Of a DNA stretch of 64,000 bases, positions 48,653-59,849 are shown in pieces. Below the pieces are notes generated by a model. The model did no database searches. It saw nothing but the letters and a program-made list of their open reading frames with translations, and was not told the DNA's origin. The first letter of the stretch is position 1; each line of letters starts with the position of its first letter. A program made the position numbers and the translations under genes. The stretch is from Aphanomyces cochlioides (Eukaryota; Oomycota; Saprolegniomycetes; Saprolegniales; Verrucalvaceae). The DNA is taken from assembly GCA_019828595.1 (NCBI GenBank), contig JAHQRK010000005.1, positions 2,604,001 to 2,668,000 of the forward strand. Reading direction: 5' to 3'.

Positions 48653-50359
48653 ATGCAACAGCGTCCTCTCAAGTCGTACACGGCTGGCATCCTCCTCTAT
48701 GAAACCTCGCCCACCGCTCAACCACGCCAACAAGGCGGTCAGATGCGCCGACAGAGCGTGCGGTCCGACACACCGACGATTCGAACGGATTTCATGGACC
48801 TGACTGCCTCCGGCACGTTTCCACTCCATGAAATGAGCGACCGAGACTATCCACTGCTCGATGAGGGATCCACGCACCCGCCCAAGGGGACGACGCGCAA
48901 ACCAAATCAGCTTTCGTCTCCACTCGCGTCGCTTCCGATCGTCAACCCATACGCTGTCCTGGTCGGCGCGCTCATCGGACTTGGCGTTGGCATCGGGCTC
49001 TACTTTCTCAAGATTGGACCTGGATGGTTCTTGCTCATTGCCCTACCTGGCACTCTCTTCCTTCAGGCTCTGCATTGCATTGCCATCCCGCTGGTTTTCT
49101 GCGTCTTGGTCGTCGTCGTGGCTCAAATGGCGACCATCGGGCGCTCGTCGATTCTCCGCTGGCAAACCGGCGTGACGTACGCAGTCACGGCTCTCCTGGC
49201 GGCTCTGCAAGGCTTTGCTTTGGCCATACTATTCAAATCGTGGCTTCATGCGGGGCACCCAGCAGTTCATGCAAGTTGCACCGAGTCGACGTACAACTTG
49301 ACAATGCGCTGCTCGAATGGCCGCCTTGTTGCTCCAACTTTCGGTCCCAACAGCTCGTACGCGTGCGTCGAGTCTAGCAACACGTCGCTAGCTCTCTTTC
49401 TAGCCAAGAACGAAACCATGATTGTACCAAATAGTCCAGACACGTCGAGTTTCATGGATGTGGTCACGGCAGTGAGCTATCTCTTCGTCCCGATGAACAT
49501 CTTTGGCTGCTTCAACGACGGTCTACTCCTGAGCGTTGTCATCTTTGCCATCCCGTTTGGCATCACTGCCGCGTCCATCACGCCTCACGGCGATGAATCC
49601 AACTACGTCTTGGCCTTGGTCCGTCAACTCCGTGATCTTTTCCTCCGCATGCTGCATGTCGTCTTGCTTTTGACTCCCGTCGCGATTGCCTTCCTCGTTG
49701 CCAGCGCCGTGGGTCAGTTTCAACTCTACTACACGGATGACATGGCAGCGCAGATTGGTTTCCTCTTTGTGGCCTTTCTTCTTGGCGTAGCGGTCCACTC
49801 GCTGATTGTATTGCCGCTCTACATGGCCGTCCTGACGAGAACCAACCCGTATCCATATATCCGCGAGTTAGCACCAGCGTATTTGTTTGCATTTGCATCA
49901 GCATCGTCGCTTGCCTCGCTTCCGATAGCAATCGATTGCATCGAACGTGCCAAAGTCAGTCGAGCGTTCGCCCAAGTGGCCATGCCATTCGGGACGCCCA
50001 TGAACTTGAATGGCGCTGGGTTGTACTATCCGCTGACCATCATGTTTATGGCGAACGTGGCTGGCACTTGCAACGACATGACAGTTCCGCGCTACCTTGT
50101 GCTATTTTCAGTGAGTCTGTTCGGCTGTATTGGCACTGCGCCAGTTCCAAACGGTGCGCTCATCAACCTGACGATCATGTGGTCGGCTTGCTTCCCATCG
50201 ACACCCATTCCTCAGGCATTTGCATTCATCGTCGCAGCGGATTTCATCTTGGACCGCTTCTGCACAATGGTGAATCTCCACGGCAATGCTGTCGTCACGC
50301 GGATTCTGTCCGATCACATTGACGAGGCGTTTGACGCGCAGTCTGCATTGTATCTTTAA
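48653..50359 (+). CDS. SLC1/DAACS-type transporter, copy 5
   Basis: 568 aa from the ATG at 48653 (MQQRPLKSYTAGILLYETS). SDRDYPLLDEG precedes the first helix. Core motifs: FAFASASSLASLPIAID, NLNGAGLYYP and DFILDRFCTMVNLHGN. The HP2 tip is PVPNGALINL, again unlike PGAG. This is the most divergent copy by eye but it retains the cluster's unusual Asn-Asn-Cys set at the cation and substrate sites. Likely an amino acid carrier of distinct specificity. Confidence 0.88.
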   Translation: MQQRPLKSYTAGILLYETSPTAQPRQQGGQMRRQSVRSDTPTIRTDFMDLTASGTFPLHEMSDRDYPLLDEGSTHPPKGTTRKPNQLSSPLASLPIVNPYAVLVGALIGLGVGIGLYFLKIGPGWFLLIALPGTLFLQALHCIAIPLVFCVLVVVVAQMATIGRSSILRWQTGVTYAVTALLAALQGFALAILFKSWLHAGHPAVHASCTESTYNLTMRCSNGRLVAPTFGPNSSYACVESSNTSLALFLAKNETMIVPNSPDTSSFMDVVTAVSYLFVPMNIFGCFNDGLLLSVVIFAIPFGITAASITPHGDESNYVLALVRQLRDLFLRMLHVVLLLTPVAIAFLVASAVGQFQLYYTDDMAAQIGFLFVAFLLGVAVHSLIVLPLYMAVLTRTNPYPYIRELAPAYLFAFASASSLASLPIAIDCIERAKVSRAFAQVAMPFGTPMNLNGAGLYYPLTIMFMANVAGTCNDMTVPRYLVLFSVSLFGCIGTAPVPNGALINLTIMWSACFPSTPIPQAFAFIVAADFILDRFCTMVNLHGNAVVTRILSDHIDEAFDAQSALYL

Positions 50360-50584
50360 TTCACACTTTCCAAATGTCCCCTTCTGCGACTTTACCTCAC
50401 AAGAATCCCCTGCACCCCTTTCGATGTAAACCCTTATCTGTGTTAAACCCTACACCCCTCGCATGTAATTCTATTTTTTGAATTAAATTAACATTGATCT
50501 TAATAAATGTATGTGGAATTAAATATTATATTAAAATATGCACGTGATTAAGGTCTCCATTTGAATCCATCGACTTGCAATCTC
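50360..50584. other. AT-rich intergenic region upstream of the nucleoporin gene
   Basis: Contains several short AAACCC and CACCCC words followed by an AT-rich tract (50470-50550) just before the start of the nucleoporin gene, probably its core promoter. No gene is present. Confidence 0.4.
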
Positions 50585-52242
50585 ATGTTTGGCTCGACGA
50601 CGACTGGGTTTGGCGCCCCCGCCGCCCAACCAGCCTCCACGGGCTTCAATTTTGGAGCATCAGCAGGAAAGCCAGCAGCAACGACCGGTGGTTTTTCTTT
50701 TGGTGGTGCGACGTCCACACAACCATCCGCATCGACGGCTCCATCGACTGGCTTTGGCTTTGGAGGTTCAACGCCGGCAGCACAACCTGCAGCTGCTGGA
50801 GGCGGGTTCTCCTTTGGTGGTACAGCAACCCAACCAACAACAAGTGCGTTCGGCTCGACTCAGCCACAAGCAGCGTCAACTGGCTTTTCGTTTGGAGGAA
50901 CTTCGGCACCAACTACGTCGACAAATACCACCGGTGGTGGAGGGTTTTCGTTTGGCTCCACTCAACCTGCTGCTGGAACAACCCCCGGGGCGTTCTCCTT
51001 TGGCGGAGCAACGTCCGCGCCTGCTGCAGGCTCGACTGGTTTTTCGTTTGGTGGCACTGGCACCGGTGCAACATCAACGACGAACACTGGATTTTCGTTT
51101 GGCAAACCCACGACAGGAACTACCACGACCACGACTCCAGGGGCGTTCTCGTTTTCAGCGCCAGCTACCGGCACAGCTGGCAGCTCATTTGGATCTGGTT
51201 TTGGTGCAACAGCCAACAAGTCGACGTTTGGCTCATTTGGCCAGACTCAAGCACCATCAACAGGTTTTGGCACGGCCTCAGCGTTTCCAGTTGGAACGAC
51301 GTCGTCCTTAAATGCAGCAGAATTCGCTGCAGCCAACTCTCCACTCGAAAGTCTCCAAGGCATCAAGATGGCCTACACCGATCCTTTCCAATCCCGCTTC
51401 AAACACATGTTCTACAATGCCGTCGATCCGTCGCTCAAGCATTTGTACACGCGACCGCCGCACATCGGCGAGAAGCTTTGGATCCAGGCCCAGCGCGACA
51501 ACCCCGACCCTACGAATTGCGTGCCTGCTGCCGTCCTTGGCTTCAAGGAACTCTCCACTCGTATCAAGCTTCAACAGGAGGAAGCACAGAAATTCCACGG
51601 CTACGCCAAGGTACACTAGTCTTGCTCTTCTTGAGTTTTATCCCCAATGTCTTTAGGATCTGGTCAAGCAAGTTGAGGAAATGAAAGTCAGCAGTCGCCA
51701 CACAGACATCAAACTTGCGCAGTGCCGGCAGCAGCACGTTGCTCTGTGCCATCGACTGGTTCAGGTAGACTTTATCCCTCAGGGAAATATGCCTGATGAG
51801 AGTCATGTTGCTGTAGCTCATGCGCAAACTCGAAGTGTTCAAGCAACTCCGGAAACCATTGCACGTCGATGAACTTCGCCTTGCGTATGAACTACCAACA
51901 AGACGATGGAACTCATGCGTTTCTCTAGGGCCATGCTCAAACAGATTCAAAGCATGCTAGACAACCCAACGCAGTTCAAAGCTCACATGCACGAACTCAT
52001 CACGCTCCAAGCACTGCAAGAAGCGAAACCACACCATCGTCCAGATGCACAGCTCACAGAAGAAGACATGGCGACTGTCTTCCGCGTACGTTTGACACGA
52101 TGTGCTTGTGTGTTTGGCTGACCATGTTGTCCTATAGCTCTTGGATAAACAACGAGAAGGGCTCGAACATTTGACCAAGATCCTCAATCAAGACATCCGT
52201 GACGTCCAAATTATGCAGAAAGCACTCGAGGATGACGAATAA
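50585..52242 (+). CDS. NUP54: FG nucleoporin Nup54/Nup57
   Basis: Five exons: 50585-51610, 51657-51764, 51817-51884, 51929-52085 and 52138-52242, giving 487 aa; introns are 44-52 bp and all phases agree. The N-terminal 250 residues are FG repeats (GFGA, FSFGG, FSFGS) rich in Thr and Ala. The C-terminal half is alpha-helical with the Nup54 pattern LCHRLVQLMRKLEVFKQLR and QFKAHMHELITLQALQ. Nup54/57 sits in the central channel of the nuclear pore with Nup58 and Nup62, and its FG part forms the permeability barrier. Start chosen at the first ATG before the repeats. Confidence 0.9.
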
Positions 52243-53356
52243 TTCCCCAAATTTAAGAGTCTGTCGGCTTAGGAGGTCACAAGTACGGCTCACTATGCCA
52301 GTGTAGTGCAACGAGCGGATAGGTAGTGGTCTCAACAAATCCGCTCAGCCTGCAATCTATGTCGCTGACACGATAATATACTACCTGGTTTCATAGGTGT
52401 CCCTGCTGTGTTTTGAGTGAATTTGAGTGTCTTCGTCATGGAGAACCTGTGGGATGGAAAGACACATTGTATTATAACGCATGCCTCCACATTCTATCTA
52501 CAGCACGACTCGTCGCCCGGGTCAAACCACCGTGCATTCAACGAGATGATACCAGGAGACGTAGCAGTTGCACGTATATTTAATGGTGGTGAGGATCGGT
52601 GGGGCCCCAAGTTTCAACAATGACGGGCGATTCTTCAAATTGATGGAGAGGAGGAGGCGAGCTCAAGGTCCATTCCAAAGTTTCGCTCAATTCAGGGACG
52701 ACCACATCCGCATCGTGCGAGGTAGGGGCTTGCGAGCCGAAAGCACGGGCCGCAGGGCGGGCCACAGCAGCAGGACGGGCAGCAGCTACAAGTCACATTC
52801 CTATCAATAAACCCTAGCATAGAGTGTCTTTACCGAGGGTTCGGAGAGCGGCGACGCGAAGCATGGTCAAGTCAATTTATCTTCTGCACCCTTCGTTTGG
52901 CCAGCCAGTGGAAATCGATACTTTATCAAAGTTAAACCTCGAACAATACAAACATCAAGTATAATATGCGTTTCCATGTCCCCTCGCCATCAACATATCC
53001 GAATAATTATCCGGAATCCGCGCGGTTTTGTAACATCCGCCAAAGTGTCTGAGTATCCGGACAATTTTATCCGGATTATAGACAAGAATAAAATTTTGGT
53101 CACAAAAAAGGACGACTTCTCACTGAAGAACCTGAGGAGGAAGACAAGTTGAGCTAGATCGGCGAGAGATGGCCATGGAATGAACTTGGATGAACAAGTA
53201 CTCTGTGTTTGGAGATATAGAACTATGGAGCGGAAGTTGAAGAGCAAAGGGAGAGGATTAGCGGAGGTAGTGGCAAATCGTTGACGAAGATTCAGCAGGT
53301 CGAGCAAGAAAATGAATTTTGATTCAGGATCGCAGGTGTCCCTGCTGCGTTGAAAT
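52243..53356. other. Intergenic, no supported gene
   Basis: A 20-bp stretch containing AGGTGTCCCTGCTG occurs at about 52395 and again at 53333, just outside the Harbinger element. From 52.98 kb several TATCCG/CCGGA words occur. No coding frame is convincing. Confidence 0.4.
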
Positions 53357-53377
53357 GAGAGCCCACGAAACAAAATC
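53357..53377 (+). repeat. 21-bp inverted repeat, left copy
   Basis: GAGAGCCCACGAAACAAAATC; its exact reverse complement lies at 58960-58980. The pair brackets the Harbinger element and the Crypton gene. Confidence 0.8.
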
Positions 53378-53386
53378 AGACTTATT

Positions 53387-53402
53387 AGAGTTTTCGCAAA
53401 AT
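53387..53402 (+). repeat. Harbinger left terminal inverted repeat
   Basis: Sixteen bases, AGAGTTTTCGCAAAAT, perfectly complementary to the right end, with weaker matching continuing to about 53436. Confidence 0.85.
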
Positions 53403-53625
53403 CGAACTATACTATAAATTTGATTATACCTATAATTTTTTGCAGTATACCGTACAACTCGATATTCAATAATCAAAGTCCCAAGTGAATTTGACTTTGG
53501 ACACCTCTCTATAATACCCTTCCAAAACCTCTATAAATTCACAACCTGTCACATCTTATCTCAATAAATATATTTATTTGTACAGGAGAGCTTCACGGGA
53601 CCTCCTTAAAGCACACTTTGGAACA

Positions 53626-54448
53626 ATGAACACTGCATCCAAGAAGACGACTACCAAGACCACAACCATCGCCAAGACCGCATCGACCTGTCAAGGATCA
53701 TCAAGCCAGGATGAAGACGAAACGGCAGCCGAGGACGACTCTGAAGCCTGCGTGAATGTGGAAGTGAAGAAGGAACGCAAAACCCGCTTTGCGTTCAGTG
53801 AGGAAGACGACATCAAAGTCCTCCAAGAAGTTCTTAGCGACGACGGAATATTCAAGATGGACTCGAAGGAATCCCAACAGTGGCGTGGCATTGCAATTCG
53901 ACTTGTTCAACAAGGCATGGACGTCACTGCACATTCCTTGCGTCGCCGAGTGAAGGTGATTCATGATGCTTTCTTGCTGAAAGAGAAGCAGTCTAAGTTG
54001 GCATCAGGTATGTGTCGACTGCGTCAAACGCACCAGAAACGATTTTGATCTTATACGAGTAGGTGTAGAAGAAGACTTTGACGAGAAAACGCAGCTCCTG
54101 GTCGAGTACGACGAGCTGATGGAAGAGCGTGTGCGCAATCGTATCGACCAGAAGACAATCAAAGTTCACATCAACAAGGCGAATGATGAAGGCGGACGCG
54201 CAATTCGTGATGCTGCCATGGCTACCGTCGATCGCGCCAAGATGGACGACAAGCCCAAGTTCGACATTCATGAGTATCTCTTAGTCCAACAGCGACAGCG
54301 AGCTCTAAAACTTGAATACCAGGCGAGTGCAAAGAAGCAGAGGCTTGAGCTTGAAGCACGCCAATTGACTCTTAATGAGCAAACCTTGATTCTTCAGCAG
54401 CAGCAGATGCAGATGATGTCAAAGATCATTGATAAGATGACCAAGTAA
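53626..54448 (+). CDS. Harbinger Myb/SANT-like DNA-binding protein
   Basis: Two exons, 53626-54007 and 54063-54448, joined across a 55-bp GT-AG intron that splits a Gly codon, give 255 aa. An N-terminal Thr/Lys and acidic region leads to a Myb/SANT-like domain (FSEEDDIKVLQEVLSDDG, then QQWRGIAIRL and SLRRRVKVIHDAFL). The C-terminal part is a long coiled coil ending in Gln and Met runs (LILQQQQMQMM). In this family the Myb-like partner binds the element ends and helps nuclear import of the transposase. The frame is intact. Confidence 0.8.
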
Positions 54449-54598
54449 ATGCGTTGTATTTGACACAAGAGGTTAAATGAAAATAGTTCACTTTATCTTA
54501 ATAAATTCATATCTTTATTTTAACTTTTATATGAAATTTATTATAGTTCATTTATATTAAGTTAATAATGGTATTTTGGATAAAATGAATTAAGCAGT

Positions 54599-55627
54599 TT
54601 AACCAAGGTAATTTTCAAGAGATGGCGGATCGAGTTCGAAGAAGCGACTAGCTTGGTTGCCACACCGCACGCAATTCAGGCAGTTAGTGAAGAGCACACC
54701 CATGAGATACATCTTGGCTACAGGGGAGAGGAAGACCTTTAGATTCTTTTTGAAGTCTAGGAACGCCCAGTATCGTAGGATATCACCAAAACACCACTCG
54801 ACGGACACACGCACTGAGCTCATCTTTGAGTTGAACTTGACTTGAGCTGGGGACAAGCGCGAGCCCTTGTATGGACTCAATAGCCATTTGCGCAGGGGGT
54901 AGGCGGGATCGCCATTGATATGCATGTCTTCTGGAGCAAAAGCCGTCCACTTGTTGCCAATATTGCTTGATCGAAGGAGGATGATGTCGTGCCGGCGACC
55001 TTCAATTGGTCCATGCATAGCCATGATTAGACCATTTGCGAGGGTGACGCTTTGAAACTTCAGCGAATGCACTCGCTTGTGACCGTTATACGCTTGACGT
55101 TGAAACCGTGTGGGGCGACAAATTGGACGGACAGTACCGTCGATAAATGCACCACATGTAGTATTTACACCTGACTTCTTAGCGATAGCTTTCATTGAGG
55201 CTACACCGCTTAAACGAAGCATATCAGTGTCAAACTCTAACTTTTGACTGTACTTTGAATATATAGCATTGACGACGTGTAGAAAGAGTTTACACAGCGT
55301 GGGAACACTGCGTCCAAACATCATAGCAATATCAATCCAGCGATTGGGGTAGCTCAAACGTCGTAGTACTATCAAAAGACCTTCGTGAGCCTGCACTTTG
55401 GTCCTGTCATGAGTGATAAACACCTCAGGTAAACGCATGCACACAAGTAGTCTCTCTATTTCCGATTTGGAAAAACGGAACAATGCAATGCTAGTCTACT
55501 CACACACTGAATCTAGATGAAAGCGCTCATGAGGGATCATGAGTCTCTCACGGATGCTGCGGTCGAGAAGTAAGTAAGTGAGATCGTCATCTCCCGCAGC
55601 GAGAAGTACCAGCAAATGCAACTTCAT
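54599..55627 (-). pseudogene. Harbinger DDE transposase with one nonsense codon
   Basis: A continuous frame from ATG at 55627 to TAA at 54599-54601, broken only by TAG at 55496-55498 (codon 44). The catalytic DDE_Tnp_4 domain is otherwise complete: Asp in GAFIDGTVRPI, Asp in INGDPAYPL and Glu in RVSVEWCFGDI. Upstream of the stop is an N-terminal helix (RERLMIPHERFHLD), downstream LFRFSKSEIERLL, which is a normal join for this family. The stop therefore looks like a single recent mutation, perhaps CAG to TAG. The protein cuts and pastes the element when intact; here it is probably immobile unless helped by another copy. Confidence 0.82.
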
Positions 55628-55800
55628 TCCACACACAAAATACAAATGTGAGGGTGAACCAGTGCAGTCTGAACCCTCGCAACCAATTATATTTTTAGAT
55701 GACCGACTTTATAATTCTTTTTGATTTGCGAAATGAAATAAGGCAAGGATTATACTATAGGTTTTGACTATAAATATAATTCAATTTATCATATAATCCC

Positions 55801-55816
55801 ATTTTGCGAAAACTCT
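55801..55816 (-). repeat. Harbinger right terminal inverted repeat
   Basis: Exact reverse complement of the left end at 53387-53402. The sequence inward (55767-55800) is AT-rich and partly mirrors the left end. Confidence 0.85.
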
Positions 55817-56291
55817 GCCATTTTGATACTTTCGAGTTAAGACCATGAGGTTGTTAAAGACTCCAAGGACTACATTTTGAGCCATCATGCGTTTCGAAAT
55901 TCAAAGTATTCATGGAGATATTGTCGATGGCGAACGGCGTCGGCGCAACATTTTGGAAATTTCAATTTTGAGTTTTATATATGCCTAAATCACCATTTTT
56001 ATTAATAGCTCTATGCATTGATACTAATATCTGCTGCATGTGTGATAAATCAATGATAATTTTACACTGTATGTGATACGGAATTAATCACACTTGACAA
56101 TAATCTGGATGGATCAACTTTTGGTTTGACTTGGACTTTGTATACCATAGACTAGGCCGATCAGATTCTTGCCAAGTGTGATTGAAATCCGATCACAAGT
56201 TTTCTAGCCGCATCATTGGTTAAAAGTGATCCATGAAATCGAATTGGTTGGGCAATTTTGTCTGACGATGAGGCGGATAGCATTCTGAAAC
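55817..56291. other. Spacer between Harbinger element and Crypton gene
   Basis: AT-rich, no gene. It probably contains the promoter and left end of the Crypton, which has no inverted repeats and so cannot be delimited from one copy. Confidence 0.4.
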
Positions 56292-58448
56292 ATGACTCGT
56301 GGCCGCAAACGCACAACCAACGAGCAGGACTGCGGTGGCGATAGTGCCGAGCTTGCAGCGCAAAAGCTCAAGAGCAGGAGAACGAATGTCTCCACAAAAC
56401 AAACTTACAATTCCAAAATCAATGTTATAGTTGACTGGCTTACAGTAAACGATCGATCTGCGCTCGATCTTGAGACGAACAAGATCATCATACCCATTCC
56501 AACACCAACCGTGCTTCGATTCTTTGGTTCTATTTGCCATTCGGCAACTTTACTCAGTGAATTGCCTTCCGATTTTGAAACAGTCATTGAGCCACCCCTC
56601 TCGTCTTCATGTGTCAAAGGATATAGAAGTGCAATTGTTGATCTTTATCGAGATAGGTCGTTAAAGCTTGATCCACTGCTTGACACTGAGCTAAAAACTA
56701 TGCTTGATGGCTATGAGAAGACAATTAATGATTTGAAAAAGCGTGGTTTGATGAAAATTGCTGAAGGAAAGCGGCATCTAAAGTTCCTTGGTTACTCTTT
56801 TCTTGCAAAAAAGTTGATGATGCAGGTACCAGAACACAAAGGTCAATGCTGGACAACTAGTCTTTTTTCTTGGCCATATTTTGTTCTAATGTGGAATTTG
56901 ATGAGTCGATCCGACTCAATTGACTCAATCATGCTCCAGCATATTGATTGGCAAGATGATGCTTTGATTATCGAAGAACAAGGGCATAAAGGAGATCAAT
57001 CGGGTGCTGATAAATACGGCAAACAAGTGTATGCTAATCCTTATGAACCTCATCTATGTCCAATTCTATCTCTAGCAGTCCTTTAGTTCACATTTCCTTC
57101 TCGAACCAAGCTTGATCAACAACTCTTTTATGGCACTGACAGCAAAAATCGATTTGGCAAAATTCTCCGTCGTGTGCTTGATTCTATGAGCAGCAGCGAT
57201 ACACAATTTTTAGGGTGTCCTGCTGTTGACATTGGTGTGCATAGTTTAAGGAAAGGTAGTAGTACGTATGCTCTGAGCCATTGCAATGGACCGAATCCTG
57301 TTTCAGTGTTTATTCGAATGGGCCAAAGCCTTGGTAAATTAAAAGACCGATATATCCATTTTGGAGAGGGAGCCGATCAACTTTGTGGGCGAATGATCTC
57401 TGGATTGCCCTTTATCGATGAAAAATTTGGTGTTCTAGCGCCACACTTCCCACCCTCGATTTTGTGTCATTTGGATGACAATTTTTGGAGCGAAATTGTT
57501 CCAGGTTTTTCAAATTATCCTCCTGGTGTTCAAAGCGCTTTTCCCTTTCTCCTTGCGTCAATATTTTACCATGAAAGCTTTTTGCGATCTAATCTAGCTG
57601 CATCTCATCCCATTTTCAATTCGAGAATCTTTACTCATAATCGTCATATAGACTTGATGCGTGGAACATGCCAATTATTCATTGGAATTTCTTCTAGTTC
57701 TGGGCTGCGAGCTACTGGGATTCCACCACATTTGGCTCTGTCAACAAAAATCAGTCTCTTATGCAACGAATTGGATGATATCAAGGCAAATATAAAGTCG
57801 TTCTATTCTAGAATAAACGAGGAATTGCCAACACGGATTGCCTCTGCAGTGGTTGACGACATAAAGCTAAATTTTTTTGTTGATGGTATAGCCCCTGTCA
57901 CTGTCCGTGATATTGACTCTCGAATTGGTGGTTTGAAAGAGTTTCTAGTCAACGAGATTAAAAGATGTCAATTACACAACGCCCCACCTCAAAGTCAAAA
58001 TCAAAAAGAGGGCCAAAATACGAGTTTAAGCTCTAGTTGGCAATCTTGGGATTGGGGTGATGGCTTAATTTGTCACTCGGTACCAAAAGACTGGGAATTT
58101 CGTACTCTTACAACGGTGAAAAAAATTTGGGAGCTCTGGCATTACGGTGATAAAGATGCTCGAATTCGTCCAGACAAGAAATTGAGCAGGAAATTTGACA
58201 TCAAGCCCACTCAACGAATGCGATATTGTCGTGCTGCAAACGTCATTCAATTTATTGATAGGCATATCGTTCTACCACAAGACTTATCGGATGTTTTATC
58301 TCTACAGATTTCTGACAGTGACGAAGTATTTGATAGTGCTTACAATGTAGCAATCGGTCTTGTTTATGAGTCCAAACCTCCAGGGAGAACCGTGGAGATA
58401 TCGTACGGCAGGTTCTACAACTTGCTATGTCGCTATAATAACAAATAG
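56292..58448 (+). pseudogene. Crypton-type tyrosine recombinase with one nonsense codon
   Basis: One frame of 718 codons with a single TAG at 57084-57086 (codon 265). The tyrosine-recombinase set is visible: Arg206 in LMSRSDSIDS, Lys233 in GHKGDQSG, His317 and Arg320 in VHSLRKGSS, and Tyr354 in KDRYIHFGEG. The N-terminal helical region (about 30-150) fits a core-binding domain. The C-terminal 350 residues contain a DWEFRTLTT and DIKPTQRMRYCRA stretch resembling the GCR1_C-like DNA-binding module of Cryptons. Cryptons move via circular DNA without terminal repeats. The stop falls between Lys and HxxR, so the protein as it stands cannot recombine. Confidence 0.8.
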
Positions 58449-58580
58449 TCATGCATTCAATTTAATCACCGCAATGTTTACCAACTTGTGCGTTGACGGA
58501 CATACTCTTGACTTGGGAAATTGCAATTTTGATGTCTGTAACTTGTTTTTGCTACAATAATGAATAGTCATGCATTCAAT
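58432..58580 (+). repeat. Tandem 30-bp repeat at the Crypton 3' end
   Basis: 58432-58461 and 58551-58580 are 30-bp copies differing at three positions, both containing AATAGTCATGCATTCAAT, 119 bp apart. The first copy overlaps the last codons of the Crypton frame, so the gene's end has been duplicated just downstream. Confidence 0.65.
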
Positions 58581-59849
58581 GTTCATCATGTTGTTTGTAC
58601 CCATGATATACGTCCACGTCTTCATCGCAATGCTCTCCTCGACGGCTTCATCGCATGTGTCCTTCCTTGCCTTGTGAAATTCCAAGATGACGTCAGCTGG
58701 AATACAGATTACAGCTGAAAAACATCCAATCACAAATTGTCCTTTCTGTGTGATATGTGCGGTATCACACATTGCGTCATTATATATATTTAATCGAAAG
58801 TCACAACGGAAGTTATTGAAATTAAGATAAACAGTTGGGCACCCTATACAATTCCATCTATGGAACAATTTTTCAATTCTATTTTTCTCGAATATAAGTT
58901 TTCAAAAGGTAAAAACTTTGAAGTCAATTATCTCGAGAATAAATTTATAGAGGAAGACCGATTTTGTTTCGTGGGCTCTCAAATATGGAATGCATACGAC
59001 GTAGAGAAAGTAGGATTTGGCTCGACCTAGTGTACAAAATGAAATGGAGCCACAGTTTGAGAGTATCTTTGATAGTACGACCTACTCGGTCAAGAGTGAG
59101 CCAATCTGTAGACTCTTGCACAAACGTTAGCTAAGCTAACTAGCTGGGGGCTACCCAGGATTCCGCTGGTCGCTTGTTGTCCAGTCCGAGAGTACTTCAA
59201 ATACGAATCAACGGGCTGGAAGATCATATGCCGCCAAAGAGTAAGGGGCTTGTCAGGTTTGGAAACGCTATCACACGTCTGCTTTCCCTTCACTCATCCA
59301 TGGACTGTGATTATCCGCCAGCCCCCCATCATCCGTCCTCACAAACTATCAGAAACAGCTCTCTCACGAATTCAACGAGTTTGAAACTACGTCATCACAA
59401 AGCCCTCTGAATCTATCTGCGTCCAGGACTCGTTGCTGTGAAACAAGCTGGTTCTGGTGCTACCTTGCAGTCTCATTGATCCAATCCACCATGCTGCCGA
59501 GGTGACGATCGCTCAAGGACACGAACATGCAAATCCTTCATTCTTGCTGGCGTGTCCATCAAGTAAAGCCAATAAGATCGTCCTATTGAACAAAATGGCC
59601 TGTCAGGATTTAGGGAGAGCTGGTTGCAGTCGAGATCCAAGTGAGGCTGGACTTGGTGGATGCGCGCGAAAGATGCGAAGACGGAGAGATGCCCATCATT
59701 TACATATTCTCATTGGAAAATAACCGATCAAAGTGCAAAGGAGGAGGCCAAGGCTAAATGAGTCTTGTCATGATCTGCCACTCGAGGGATCCACAAATTA
59801 ACGCCGTGGTCCACAGAAGTGCATGACCATGTTGCAACCTGCCAGCAAC
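58581..59849. other. Intergenic, no supported gene
   Basis: Contains the right 21-bp inverted repeat. A minus-strand frame at 58449-58868 is open for 139 codons but lacks any recognisable pattern and overlaps the tandem repeat, so I do not call it. From 59.1 to 59.85 kb there is no clear feature. Confidence 0.4.
58960..58980 (-). repeat. 21-bp inverted repeat, right copy
   Basis: Exact reverse complement of 53357-53377, 5.6 kb away, on the far side of the Crypton gene. Confidence 0.8.

Larger units (their letters stand above)
53387..55816. mobile_element. PIF/Harbinger DNA transposon
   Basis: About 2.4 kb. The ends match as inverted repeats: AGAGTTTTCGCAAAAT at 53387-53402 and its exact complement at 55801-55816. 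Inward of this the next 34 bp still match at about 24 positions. Inside are the two genes typical of the family, a Myb/SANT-like DNA-binding protein and a DDE transposase, facing each other. I see no matching 3-bp target duplication (left flank ATT, right flank GCC), so the outer limits may be a few bases off or a flank has mutated. Confidence 0.85.

Noticed and set aside
50360..50470. Interstitial telomere repeat (AAACCC words)
   Set aside because: The words are irregular and too few; no tandem TTTAGGG-type array is present.
58449..58868. 139-codon minus-strand frame downstream of the Crypton
   Set aside because: It covers the tandem repeat, has no motif or start context and unlikely residue composition.
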